DNA of 64,000 nucleotides from Ruania alba (GTDB taxonomy: Bacteria > Actinomycetota > Actinomycetes > Actinomycetales > Beutenbergiaceae), in assembly GCF_900105765.1 (NCBI RefSeq), contig NZ_FNTX01000001.1:62001-126000 (forward strand), written 5' to 3'. How positions within the stretch are numbered: position 1 is the first letter of the stretch; each line of letters opens with the position of its first letter. Made by a program: the position numbers and the translations under genes. The notes under the pieces were generated by a model. The model ran no database searches and was not told where the DNA came from. It saw only the letters and a list, made by a program, of their open reading frames with translations. This document shows positions 34,935 through 43,862 of this stretch, piece by piece.

Positions 34935-37283
34935 ATGACCGCAGGACGAGATCTGTGCTACGGGACACCGGCGCAGCACTGGATGCAGGCCGTTCCCGTC
35001 GGCAACGGCAGGCTCGGCGCGATGGTGTTCGGCCACCCGGACTCCGAACGTATTGCCCTGAACCTGGACACCCTCTGGTCTGGTGGGCCGCGAGCCTCGG
35101 GCGTGGCCGATGGCCCGCAGACCCTGCGGCGGGTCCGGGACCTGCTGCTGGAGCAGGGCGACCACGGCGGAGCCGGTGACGCGTCGGTTGTCCTCCAAGG
35201 GCCCGACCCGGAGTCCTACCAGCCGCTCGGAGACCTACGTCTGGAGTTCGAGGAGTCGCTCCTGCCGGGCGGCGAGTACGAGCGACGGTTGGATCTCGGC
35301 ACCGGAGCGGCGACCTCGCGTGCCACCACCGGGGGCGTCACGCGCACCGAGCAGGTGGTGGCCTCGGCACCTGCGGGCGCCCTCGTGGTACGGGTGGAAC
35401 AGGAAGGTGCACCGTTCTCGTTGACGGCTCGAGTGGACACGGTGCACCAGGTAGTGGCGAGAGGGGGCCACGGCGAGACGGTGCTGCTCACCGGCCGCGC
35501 GCCGTCGGGAGTGGCCCCCGAGTTCAGCGACCAGGGCGATCCTGTGCGCTACCGCGACGGCGAAGGCATCCTCTTCGCCGTGGCCCTGCGGGCCAGCACC
35601 GACGGCGGCACGGTGGAGGTGGTGGACGGGCGCCTGCACGTGCGGGGGAGCCGGGCGCTCACCCTCGTGCTGACGGCGGAAGACTCTTTCGTGGACTGGC
35701 GCACCCCGCCGAGCCAGGACGCTGCAGCGGTGGTCGAGCGCGCCCGGCAGGGGGTCGAGAAAGCCGCCGGGGCGCCCTGGTCGGAGCTGCGCGACACCGC
35801 CGTGGCGGACCATCGCACCCTGTTCGACCGGGTGGCGCTGACCATCGGCTCCGGCGCTGCTGCTGTCACGGTGCCCACGGATGCCCAGCTCCGGGCTGTC
35901 ACCGACGGTGGGGTGAGCGATGATCTCGTGGCGCTCATGTTCGACATGGGCCGCTACCTCCTGATCGAGTCCTCCCGGCCCGGTACCCAGGCCGCCAACC
36001 TGCAGGGCATCTGGAACGAGTTGGTGCGCCCACCATGGGCCTCGGACTGGACCATCAACATCAACACCCAGATGAACTACTGGCCGGCCGAGCCCACCGC
36101 GCTCGCGGAGTGCGCCGAGCCGCTGTTCGACCTGGTGGACTCCCTGGTGGAGTCGGGGGAGCGCACCGCGAAGGAGATCTACGATGCTCCTGGCTGGGTG
36201 GCGCACCACAACGTGGATCTGTGGCGGACCAGCTGGCCGGTGGGAGACGGCGACGGTGCACCATCGTTCGCGATGTGGCCGATGGGCGGGGTCTGGCTCT
36301 GTTCCCACCTGGTGGAGCACGTCGCGTTCTCCGCTGACGGAGGAGCATTCCTCGCCGAGCGGGCATGGCCGGCGGTCCGTGGTGCTGCCGAGTTCGTGCT
36401 GGCATTGCTGGTACGTGACCCGCGCCCAGGCCCCACCCAGGGGCGTCTGGTGACCGTCCCCTCGACCTCTCCGGAGAACTCGTTCATCGACGAGCGCGGA
36501 CGACACGTGGCGGTCGATGCCATGGTGACGATGGACCTGTGGCTGGTACGCGAGCTGTTCCGGAATGTGCAGTGGATGGCCAGCCGGCTGGGTCGCGAAG
36601 ATGACGACGTGGCCCGGGCCGTCCGGGCAGCGGCAGCGGAGCTGCCGGAGCCGACGATCGGCCCGGACGGCAGGCTGCAGGAGTGGTCCGGACCCCGGCA
36701 GGAGGCCGAACCGGGGCACCGGCACATGTCGCATCTGTACGGTCTGCACCCGGGCAGCGAGATCGACCCGCGGCAGACCCCAGAACTGGCGGCCGCTGCA
36801 CGCGCCTCGCTGGAGGCCCGTCTTCGGTCCGGCGGCGGTCACACCGGGTGGAGCCGGGCCTGGCTGGTGGCATTCTGGGCCCGCCTCGGCGACGGTGACG
36901 CGGCACTGGAGAGTCTGGACATCATGCTCCGTGACTCCATCGCGGAGAACTTCTTCTGCCTGCACCCGCCCGCCTGGTTCCAGATTGACGGCAACTTCGG
37001 GGTGACTGCCGGTATCACCGAGATGCTGCTTCAGTCGCACACACCGGTGATCAGGCTCCTACCTGCTCTGCCCGCCCGGTGGGAATCGGGTTCGGTCCGC
37101 GGGTTGCGTGCGCGCGGGGGCGTGTCGGTGGATCTGAGCTGGTCGGCCGATGGGCCGACGACGGCGACTTTGACCGCGCGCACGGACACGACGGTCCAGG
37201 TCGGCTGGCCGGACCAGGAGCCGGTCACGGTCACGCTGGTCGCGGGAGTCCCGCAGGAGATCGCGGCTGCACTCGTGTCGTAA
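34935..37283 (+). CDS. GH95 alpha-L-fucosidase
   Basis: A 782-residue enzyme of the GH95 family, which removes alpha-1,2-linked L-fucose (or L-galactose) by inversion. Counterparts of the catalytic residues known from the Bifidobacterium enzyme are visible: Asn375/Asn377 in [17 protein letters not shown], Glu514 in TSPENSF and Asp685 in QIDGNFG. Other family hallmarks are [29 protein letters not shown] and [12 protein letters not shown]. No signal peptide, so it works on imported oligosaccharide. It lies 28 bp after the binding-protein gene. Fucose released here could be used by the isomerase at 54460-56109. Confidence 0.95.
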   Translation: MTAGRDLCYGTPAQHWMQAVPVGNGRLGAMVFGHPDSERIALNLDTLWSGGPRASGVADGPQTLRRVRDLLLEQGDHGGAGDASVVLQGPDPESYQPLGDLRLEFEESLLPGGEYERRLDLGTGAATSRATTGGVTRTEQVVASAPAGALVVRVEQEGAPFSLTARVDTVHQVVARGGHGETVLLTGRAPSGVAPEFSDQGDPVRYRDGEGILFAVALRASTDGGTVEVVDGRLHVRGSRALTLVLTAEDSFVDWRTPPSQDAAAVVERARQGVEKAAGAPWSELRDTAVADHRTLFDRVALTIGSGAAAVTVPTDAQLRAVTDGGVSDDLVALMFDMGRYLLIESSRPGTQAANLQGIWNELVRPPWASDWTININTQMNYWPAEPTALAECAEPLFDLVDSLVESGERTAKEIYDAPGWVAHHNVDLWRTSWPVGDGDGAPSFAMWPMGGVWLCSHLVEHVAFSADGGAFLAERAWPAVRGAAEFVLALLVRDPRPGPTQGRLVTVPSTSPENSFIDERGRHVAVDAMVTMDLWLVRELFRNVQWMASRLGREDDDVARAVRAAAAELPEPTIGPDGRLQEWSGPRQEAEPGHRHMSHLYGLHPGSEIDPRQTPELAAAARASLEARLRSGGGHTGWSRAWLVAFWARLGDGDAALESLDIMLRDSIAENFFCLHPPAWFQIDGNFGVTAGITEMLLQSHTPVIRLLPALPARWESGSVRGLRARGGVSVDLSWSADGPTTATLTARTDTTVQVGWPDQEPVTVTLVAGVPQEIAAALVS

Positions 37284-37318
37284 CACGTTCCGCCGGCCCA
37301 CCTGTCGTACGGCCCTTC

Positions 37319-37350
37319 GCCGTCCCGCATCGTGCTCGACGCGGGACGGC
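37319..37350. terminator. Bidirectional terminator hairpin
   Basis: A perfect 10-bp inverted repeat GCCGTCCCGC (37319-37328) with GCGGGACGGC (37341-37350) lies between the converging GH95 and aldehyde dehydrogenase genes. No T-run. Confidence 0.65.
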
Positions 37351-37359
37351 TACCAACGA

Positions 37360-38817
37360 TCACCAGGAGACGGCGATGTACTTTTTCTCCAGGAACTCTT
37401 CGATGCCGTCGACGCTTCCCTCCCGGCCGAGACCGCTCTGCTTGACTCCGCCGAACGGTGCAGCCGGGTCCGAGACAACGCCGCGGTTGACGCCGACCAT
37501 GCCCACGTCCAGTCGTTCGGCAAGGGCGAGAGCTCGCGCCAGGTCACTGGAGAACACGTAGCCCGCGAGACCAAACTCGGTGGCGTTCGCCAACGCAACG
37601 GCGTGGTCGTCGTCATCGAACGGGATGAGGGTGGCGACTGGGGCAAAGACCTCCTCGGCTGCGAGAGGTGAAATGGCCGCGGTGTTGGCGACCACGGTGG
37701 GCGGGTAGTAGGAACCGGGGCGTTCCAGCGGTGCGCCGCCCACCACCAATCGTGCTCCCTCGGCGACGGCTTGTGTGACGAGTGCGTGCGCCTTGGCAAC
37801 AGCGCGATCGTCGATCATCGGGCCACACTCGGTAGTGGGTTCTCGGCCCGGTCCGACCTGGAGCGACCCCATGGCCTGGGCGAGCCGGTCGGCGAGCTCA
37901 TCGTGCAGCGAGTGGTGAACGAGGATCCGGTTCGCTGCAGTGCATGCCTGCCCGCCGTTGCGCATCTTGGCTTGCAGGATGCCGGGGAGTGCGGTGTCCA
38001 GGTCGGCGTCGTCCAGGACGACAACCGGTGCGTTGCCGCCCAGCTCCATGCTGCACACCAAGACCTGGTCGGCAGCCTCGATCAGCAAGGACCGTCCCAC
38101 GGACGTGGAACCGGTGAAGGACAGGGCACGGACCCGCGGGTCGTGCAGCAGTTGTGACACCACAGAACCCGAGCTGCGGGTGGTCACCACATTGACGAGC
38201 CCGTCGGGCACCCCGGCCTGCGACATCAGTTGGGCGATGGCGAACGCAGTCAGTGGCGTGGAACTTGCTGGTTTCAGCACGACTCCACATCCGGCTGCCA
38301 GGGCTGGCGCGATCTTTCGTGTGGCCATCGCGGCCGGGAAGTTCCACGGAGTCACGAGCGCGGCCACGCCGACCGGTTGCTGCAGGACCATGATCTTGTT
38401 CTGCCCTGCGGGCGCGGTCGTGAGTGAGCCGCTGATGCGGACCGCCTCCTCGGCATACCACCGGAAGAACTCGGCCGCGTAGGCGATCTCGGCGCGCGCG
38501 TCCGCCAGCGCCTTGCCGTTCTCGAGGGAGACGAGGTCGGCAAGGTCGTCGATCGACTCTGTCATCAGGTCGAAGCAACGCCGCAATACCTCCGCACGTT
38601 CGCGCGGAGGGGTCGTCGACCATGACGGCATGGCTTCGGCCGCTGCGCTCGTCGCCAGTGTCGCGTGATCGACGTCGGCATCGGCAACAGTGCCCAGCAG
38701 CTCTCCGGTGGATGGATCGATCACGTCGATCGCGGTTCCGGTGCCCGGGATGGACTCTCCGTCGATCCAGAGGCCGCCGTCGATCCGGTCCAGCCAGGGG
38801 TTGCGAATACGAGTCAT
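37360..38817 (-). CDS. NAD(P)-dependent aldehyde dehydrogenase (GabD-like)
   Basis: A 485-residue enzyme of the aldehyde dehydrogenase superfamily. Catalytic Cys292 is in RNGGQACTAANR and general base Glu258 in SMELGGNAPVV. The cofactor site VTPWNFPAAM...KPASSTPLTA and the FTGSTSVGR loop are intact. It is closest in pattern to succinate-semialdehyde/alpha-ketoglutarate-semialdehyde/glycolaldehyde dehydrogenases. The start is set by GAGGA upstream. Last gene of a three-gene operon (LDH2-type dehydrogenase, iron-type alcohol dehydrogenase, this gene) divergent from sugar-acid uptake genes, so it probably oxidises the aldehyde product of that pathway. Exact substrate not determined. Confidence 0.92.
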   Translation of the reverse strand: MTRIRNPWLDRIDGGLWIDGESIPGTGTAIDVIDPSTGELLGTVADADVDHATLATSAAAEAMPSWSTTPPRERAEVLRRCFDLMTESIDDLADLVSLENGKALADARAEIAYAAEFFRWYAEEAVRISGSLTTAPAGQNKIMVLQQPVGVAALVTPWNFPAAMATRKIAPALAAGCGVVLKPASSTPLTAFAIAQLMSQAGVPDGLVNVVTTRSSGSVVSQLLHDPRVRALSFTGSTSVGRSLLIEAADQVLVCSMELGGNAPVVVLDDADLDTALPGILQAKMRNGGQACTAANRILVHHSLHDELADRLAQAMGSLQVGPGREPTTECGPMIDDRAVAKAHALVTQAVAEGARLVVGGAPLERPGSYYPPTVVANTAAISPLAAEEVFAPVATLIPFDDDDHAVALANATEFGLAGYVFSSDLARALALAERLDVGMVGVNRGVVSDPAAPFGGVKQSGLGREGSVDGIEEFLEKKYIAVSW

Positions 38818-38833
38818 GACGGTTCCTCGTCGT

Positions 38834-40078
38834 CTAGTCGGACAGGGCGCTGTGGTCACCGGCGATGGCGGCGTCGACGAGGCGACGTACTGTGACTTCG
38901 TCCAGCGGGACGGGGTTGTTGTCGACGAGCCGGCGTGAGCGCATCGTTCGCTCGGCGATGTAACCGGCATCGGCGTCGGTCACACCGAGCTCGGCAAGAG
39001 TCGCCGGGATTCGGATGGCAGCCAAGAGGTCGGTCACCGCATCGATTCCCCCGTCGGACGTAGTCTCAGCTCCGAGCTGGGCGCCGATCTCGGCGAACTC
39101 GGCGCTCCGCGCTGATTGGTTCAGACGCATCACGTACGGCAACAACGTGCCCACTCCGACGCCGTGCGGGGTCTTGGTCAGAGCGCCGACCGGGTACTGG
39201 ACAGCATGGGCAGCGGCTGTCCCGGCCACACCGAGGGCGTATCCACCTGCGTTGGCAGCGAGCATGACGTCCGCTCGTGCCTGCCGGTCTGCCGGATGAT
39301 CGACGGCGCGGGCAAGGCTGCGTCCGATCAGCCCCAGACCCCACCGTGCGTAGTGGTCGGAGAGCATGTTCTTGCCGACGAATACCCGTTGCTCGGTGGT
39401 CACCTCGGGGCCTCGGCGCACTGCGGTGAAGGCCTCGACGAGGTGGCTCAGTGCATCTGCTCCGGCGCTTGCGGTGAGGGCCGGCGGGCACGAGAGCGTC
39501 AGGTCAGGATCACAGATCGCGACGTCCGGGATCAGGTGCAGTGATGAGATGCCCACTTTGAACTCTGCGGCAGGATCGGTGAGGACGCATACAGGCGTCA
39601 CCTCTGAGCCGGTGCCCCCGGTGGTGGGGACAGCCACGACTGGCAGCACCGGTCCAGGAACGGCGTTCTCTCCGTAGTAGTCCTGCAGCCGGCCGTGATG
39701 GGTGAGGAGCAGCGCCGCTGCCTTGGCGAGATCGATGCAGGTACCGCCACCGACGCCGAGGACGACGTCCGGAGCCAGGTCGCCAGCGGACGTCACGCAC
39801 TCATGGACGCTGGTCACCGGAAGTTCGGCTTCGACCCGGTCGTACACGGTCACCGTGCATCCCGCCTGCCGCAGCCCATTGATCATCTCGGCGAAGGCGG
39901 TGGAACCCGCAACCCGTGAGTCGGTGCACACGAGCACGCGGGTGCCGAGCGCGGCCACCTCGTGAGCGACAGCGTGGCGTTGCCCCTGGCCGAAGATCAA
40001 CCGACGTGGTCCTCGGAGCACACCGAATGCGGCCGAGTCCTCCGTGGGGGACTGCGGGTTCGTCGTCGAAGCCGACAT
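38834..40078 (-). CDS. Iron-containing alcohol dehydrogenase family protein
   Basis: A 414-residue group III dehydrogenase. It shows the nucleotide-binding VLGVGGGTCIDLAKAAALLL, VVAVPTTGGTGSEVTPVCVL and the metal-ligand region GADALSHLVEAFTAV with later histidines in AAAHAVQYPVGALTKTPHGVGVGTLLPYV. These match the ligands Asp-His-His-His of the family. Members reduce or oxidise small aldehydes, lactaldehyde, glycerol or maleylacetate. Sixteen bp separate it from the genes on each side, so it is co-transcribed. A role in reducing the aldehyde fragment of a sugar acid is inferred. Confidence 0.9.
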   Translation of the reverse strand: MSASTTNPQSPTEDSAAFGVLRGPRRLIFGQGQRHAVAHEVAALGTRVLVCTDSRVAGSTAFAEMINGLRQAGCTVTVYDRVEAELPVTSVHECVTSAGDLAPDVVLGVGGGTCIDLAKAAALLLTHHGRLQDYYGENAVPGPVLPVVAVPTTGGTGSEVTPVCVLTDPAAEFKVGISSLHLIPDVAICDPDLTLSCPPALTASAGADALSHLVEAFTAVRRGPEVTTEQRVFVGKNMLSDHYARWGLGLIGRSLARAVDHPADRQARADVMLAANAGGYALGVAGTAAAHAVQYPVGALTKTPHGVGVGTLLPYVMRLNQSARSAEFAEIGAQLGAETTSDGGIDAVTDLLAAIRIPATLAELGVTDADAGYIAERTMRSRRLVDNNPVPLDEVTVRRLVDAAIAGDHSALSD

Positions 40079-40094
40079 GGTCGTGCCTTTCGCG

Positions 40095-41096
40095 TCAGAG
40101 GTGCGGCTGCGGTGTGCGCGGCCAGTCGTTCAGTTCGTTCCACAGGGCGTCGTCGACTTCTAGCCCGTCGCGCTCGGCGGCTCGACGCCGATCACTCGAG
40201 CGTTCGCCCGGGATGGAGATAGGGACCCCGGGGTCGGCTGGGCGGGAGCCGCGTACTTCGTCGAGGTAGGCGTCGACGGGCGTGGCGGGGGCGGCGTCGA
40301 CGACGATGAAGACGTCACCCTTGTTGGCAGACTCGGTGTCGTCGAGAGTGCCGCGAACAGCTGTCCCAGTGGCAGAGGGCGTCAGGTGCGCGACCAGGGC
40401 GCCGAGGGTGACACCCAGTGCGTATCCCTTCGGTCCGAGCGGAGCGAGAGCGCCGGACGAAGCTGCGACCGCGTCGGTGGTGGGCCGGCCGCTCGAGTCC
40501 AGCGCCCAGCCCTCTTCCAGCGGTTCGCCCCGGGCGGCGTAGTCGTGCACCTTGCCCATCGACACCTCGGAGGTGGCCATGTCCAGCACGACCGGCTGGT
40601 CGGCGGGTACGGCGATCGAGATCGGATTGGTTCCGATGACGGCATTGGTTCCGTGGTGAGCGTGCACCAGTGCTTCGCTCGTGGTGGCCGCGATGGTCAC
40701 GAGACCGCGCTTCGCGAGCTGCTCGGTGTACCACGACAACATCCCGAGGTGGTTCGTGCGTGCGATCGAGACCAGGGCGATGCCGAAGCGACGAGCCGCG
40801 GGCTCGGCGGCGTCGAGCGCCGACATCGCGACCACCGGCCCCAGGCCCTGGCACCCGTCGACGGATAGATGCGCCGGTGTGAGCCAGTGGTGCTCACCGC
40901 GTGCGGTGGCACTCGCGACGCCGTTGCCGATCCGCCGTAGCAACCGAGGGAGCCGAAGCAGTCCGTGCGAGGGCACACCCTTGGCCTGTGCGACCACCAG
41001 CAGGTCTGCCTGCAGGAGGGCGGCGTCCTTGGGTACCCCCGCGCTCTCCAACAGATCCGCGGCGACGCGGGTCGCCGCTTCCACGGTGACGATCAT
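40095..41096 (-). CDS. Malate/L-lactate dehydrogenase (LDH2/YlbC) family oxidoreductase
   Basis: A 333-residue NAD(P)-dependent oxidoreductase of the LDH2/MDH2 fold. It has AKGVPSHGLLRLPRLL with the catalytic His, HHGTNAVIGTNPISIAVPA, VVLDMATSEVSMGKVHDYA and the C-terminal PGERSSDRRRAAERDGLEV. The family includes malate, ureidoglycolate, sulfolactate and 2,3-diketogulonate reductases. First gene of the minus-strand operon; its promoter interleaves with that of the divergent GntR gene. Reduction or oxidation of a 2-keto acid from the sugar-acid route is inferred. Confidence 0.9.
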   Translation of the reverse strand: MIVTVEAATRVAADLLESAGVPKDAALLQADLLVVAQAKGVPSHGLLRLPRLLRRIGNGVASATARGEHHWLTPAHLSVDGCQGLGPVVAMSALDAAEPAARRFGIALVSIARTNHLGMLSWYTEQLAKRGLVTIAATTSEALVHAHHGTNAVIGTNPISIAVPADQPVVLDMATSEVSMGKVHDYAARGEPLEEGWALDSSGRPTTDAVAASSGALAPLGPKGYALGVTLGALVAHLTPSATGTAVRGTLDDTESANKGDVFIVVDAAPATPVDAYLDEVRGSRPADPGVPISIPGERSSDRRRAAERDGLEVDDALWNELNDWPRTPQPHL

Positions 41097-41137
41097 GAGG
41101 CGCCTGCCTGACCGAGGGGAACTGTTGAGCTGATCAC

Positions 41138-41173
41138 TTGCCACACTAAATCAGATCCGATACGATCCAGCAA
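41138..41173. promoter_or_regulatory. Interleaved divergent promoters of the sugar-acid locus
   Basis: Plus strand: TTGCCA (41138-41143), 17 bp, TACGAT (41161-41166), toward the GntR gene. Minus strand: TTGCTG (41173-41168), 17 bp, TTTAGT (41150-41145), toward the LDH2-type gene. The two promoters occupy the same 36 bp, so one bound regulator could switch both. Confidence 0.6.
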
Positions 41174-41235
41174 GCGGACGGATCGATCGACGATCTCTAG
41201 ACGTCGAACGCTTCGCAAACATGTGCGAGGAGGCC

Positions 41236-41973
41236 ATGGATAACGAATCTGAGCTGGGCGGCGCGGCGCGTGTGGCCATCGCCGATCGTGTGTATGACGA
41301 GATCCAGAATCTGTTGATAGATGGCTGTTTTCAGCCCGGGGAACGGATGAGTGTCGATGCGCTGAGCCGCCGCCTGGGAGTGTCCCAGACCCCCGTTCGT
41401 GCGGCTCTGTCTCGACTCGAGGCGGAAGATCTCGTGGTGAAGACACATCTGATCGGATATTCAGCCGGCCCCAAACTGTCGCCATCCCGATTCGAAGACC
41501 TCTTCGAGGTGAGGTTCCTGCTCGAACCGCACTGTGCGGGACTCGCGGCTGCTCGCCACCAGCATGAGCAAGTGGACCGGATCGCCCACCTGAACGCGGA
41601 GATGCATCGTGGCTATGCGGCCGACGAGTTGTCCTACGGCGCATTTGCCCGCAGAGACGCGGAACTGCACGAAGCGATCATTCATGCCACCGGGAACGGC
41701 TACTACCAGGAGCTCTTCGGCAAGCTCCACTGCCACCTGCACCTGTTCCGCCTGATGCGCGACTCGCGAGTGACCAGCGACGCCCTGGACGAGCACGACC
41801 TGATCGTTACAGCCCTGGCGCGACGTGACGCTGAGGGCGCGGCAGCCGCGATGCGCGCGCACCTGGAGGCGTCTCGAGGGCGACTCCGGGCGGCGTTCGT
41901 GGATGAGCGCCGACCCCCCAACGTTGAGGCGCTGCCGTTGGACCGCCCACGCAAGGAGGCGCGAGGCCGATGA
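41236..41973 (+). CDS. GntR-family regulator, FCD subgroup
   Basis: A 245-residue regulator. Its winged helix is RVYDEIQNLLIDGCFQPGERMSVDALSRRLGVSQTPVRAAL, broken here at about residues 20-60. The FCD ligand domain has FEVRFLLEPHCAGLAAAR, the metal-binding Asp/His residues FARRDAELHEAIIHATGN, and the final EHDLIVTALARRDAEGAAAAMRAHL. FCD proteins sense organic or sugar acids, which fits the adjoining genes. ATG at 41236 is preferred because GCGAGG/AGG precedes it; an upstream ATG would add MCEEA. Its TGA overlaps the ATG of the first permease, so the regulator heads the operon. Confidence 0.93.
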   Translation: MDNESELGGAARVAIADRVYDEIQNLLIDGCFQPGERMSVDALSRRLGVSQTPVRAALSRLEAEDLVVKTHLIGYSAGPKLSPSRFEDLFEVRFLLEPHCAGLAAARHQHEQVDRIAHLNAEMHRGYAADELSYGAFARRDAELHEAIIHATGNGYYQELFGKLHCHLHLFRLMRDSRVTSDALDEHDLIVTALARRDAEGAAAAMRAHLEASRGRLRAAFVDERRPPNVEALPLDRPRKEARGR

Positions 41974-42932
41974 CTGCGCCTCCGGTGGCACCATCGACGA
42001 GAGCCGCACGAGAAGCCGAGCGGCTCGCGGAGCGACGCCGGCGTGACGCCGAACGACCGGGTGGCCGCCGGCAGAACCTGACGGGCTGGCTGTTCGTGGG
42101 CCCGGTGATCGCCGGTGCATTGGCCTTCCAGCTCGCACCTGTGGCGGCCTCGCTGTATGTATCCGTGACGGACTGGTCGGGGCTGAACTTGCCGCAGTTC
42201 GTGGCATTGGACAACTACGTCGAGCTCTTTACGAGTGATCCAAAGTTCTACGAGTCGTTGCGCAACACGGTCGTCTTCACCGTTGTCACGGTGGCGGCAT
42301 CCATCGTCGGCGGCATGATGCTGGCGCTGTTGTGCAACAACAGCATGCGTGGGATCGGAGTGTTCCGAACGCTCTACTTCTCTCCAGTCGTCACGAACGT
42401 GATCGCCATCGGGTTCGTATGGTTCTGGTTGTACGAGCCGAACAATGGCCTGTTCAACGTGGTGCTCGGGTCCGTCGGTCTGCCGACGCCGACCTGGTTG
42501 TCGGACCCGATGACGGCGCTGGCCGCCGTGATTGTGGTCGCGGTATGGCAGGGCGTCGGCTATCCCATGGTCATTCTGCTCGCCGGCCTCCAGTCGATCG
42601 ACAAGTCACTTCTGGAAGCAGCAGTGGTCGACGGGTGCGGACCGGTCCGCAAGTTCTTCCGGGTGACATTGCCGTTGCTGACGCCGAACATTTTCTTCCT
42701 GACGATCACGCAGTTCATCAGCTCGTTCCAGGTGTTCGGAATCATCTACGTGATGACCAGTGGTGGTCCGAACAACGCCACTTCGGTCTTCATCTATCAG
42801 ATCTACGAGACCGCATTCGCGCACGGCCGGCTCGGGTATGCCGCCGCGATGGGCTGGGTGCTCTTCGTGATCGTCGGACTGGTCACCGCGATCCAATGGG
42901 TGACCGAGAAGCGGTGGGTGCACTATGAGTAG
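41970..42932 (+). CDS. ABC transporter permease (MalF/UgpA type)
   Basis: A 320-residue permease with six helices after a long basic N-terminal leader (AAREAERLAERRRRDAER). It has the typical FVGPVIAGALAFQLAPVAASLY first helix and the coupling loop LLEAAVVDGCGPVRKFFRVTLPLL. ATGA overlap with the GntR gene and an 8-bp overlap with the next permease show tight translational coupling. It imports a sugar or sugar acid with the binding protein at 45018-46349. Confidence 0.93.
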   Translation: MTAPPVAPSTRAAREAERLAERRRRDAERPGGRRQNLTGWLFVGPVIAGALAFQLAPVAASLYVSVTDWSGLNLPQFVALDNYVELFTSDPKFYESLRNTVVFTVVTVAASIVGGMMLALLCNNSMRGIGVFRTLYFSPVVTNVIAIGFVWFWLYEPNNGLFNVVLGSVGLPTPTWLSDPMTALAAVIVVAVWQGVGYPMVILLAGLQSIDKSLLEAAVVDGCGPVRKFFRVTLPLLTPNIFFLTITQFISSFQVFGIIYVMTSGGPNNATSVFIYQIYETAFAHGRLGYAAAMGWVLFVIVGLVTAIQWVTEKRWVHYE

Positions 42933-43851
42933 ATCGGATGCGTCGACGATGCTCGTGCCGAACAGGACGGTAGTGCGCGGCGGCACGCAACCAGTTGCGC
43001 CGTCCGTTCGTCGTCGTAGCCGTGCTCGGCGAGTGTCCGACGGCGGCAAGCGTGTGATCCTGCTTCTCGTGCTGGTCGCCCTCGTGGTGGTCTTCGCGAC
43101 TCCGCTGATCTGGATGGTCAGCGCCTCGCTGAAGCCGGAGCTCGAGGTCCTCAGTCCGGAACCAGCGCTGCTGGGCTCAGAGGTCCTTTGGGGCAACTAC
43201 TCCGAGGCTGGGGCGAGCCTTGCGCCATTCTTCCTCAACAGCGTCAAGCTCGCCGCGCTCAACGTGGGAGGCTTGCTGTGCTTCGCCAGCCTTGCCGGAT
43301 ATGCGTTCGCGCGGCTGGAGTTCGTGGGCAAGGGGGTCGCATTCGCGCTCCTGCTCTCCACCGCGATGATCCCGAGCATGGTGTACCTGATTCCTCAGTA
43401 CATTCTCTTCCGGGAGATCGGATGGATCGACACCCACTTCCCCCTGTGGGTGCCGCAGGTACTGACACCGGTCTTCGGCACCTTCCTGCTGCGGCAGTCG
43501 TTCAAAGCTCTCCCCAAGGAACTGGCCGAAGCGGGAAAGCTGGACGGCGCCAGCACGTTCGGGGTGTTCGCGCGGATCATGCTGCCTCAGGTCAAACCCG
43601 CGCTCGCAGCCGTCGGGTTGCTGACGTTCATGCAGTCGTGGAATGACCTCTTCGGTCCGCTCATCTTTCTCAACTCGACCCGGTTGCAGACGATGCCGAT
43701 CGCACTCGCTCTGTTCCGCGGCGAGCACTTCACCCAGACCAACCTGATGATGGCGGCCGCGACGCTGACCATCCTGCCCCCATTGCTGCTCTTCCTGCTG
43801 GCGCAGCGCTACTTCGTCCAAGGCATCACGATGTCCGGAATGAAAGGCTAG
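42925..43851 (+). CDS. ABC transporter permease (MalG/UgpE type)
   Basis: A 308-residue partner permease: basic leader, first helix VILLLVLVALVVVFATPLIW, SLKPELEVLSPEP, coupling loop ELAEAGKLDGASTFGVFARIMLPQ and C-terminus GITMSGMKG. It overlaps the preceding gene. With no ATPase gene nearby, energy probably comes from a shared MsiK-like subunit. Confidence 0.93.
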   Translation: MSRSDASTMLVPNRTVVRGGTQPVAPSVRRRSRARRVSDGGKRVILLLVLVALVVVFATPLIWMVSASLKPELEVLSPEPALLGSEVLWGNYSEAGASLAPFFLNSVKLAALNVGGLLCFASLAGYAFARLEFVGKGVAFALLLSTAMIPSMVYLIPQYILFREIGWIDTHFPLWVPQVLTPVFGTFLLRQSFKALPKELAEAGKLDGASTFGVFARIMLPQVKPALAAVGLLTFMQSWNDLFGPLIFLNSTRLQTMPIALALFRGEHFTQTNLMMAAATLTILPPLLLFLLAQRYFVQGITMSGMKG

Positions 43852-43862
43852 GAGTACACCTG

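Noticed and set aside
35235-37040. A 601-residue open frame antisense to the GH95 gene
   Set aside because: The catalytic motifs of GH95 are on the plus strand; the antisense frame is rich in His, Arg and Gly without motifs.
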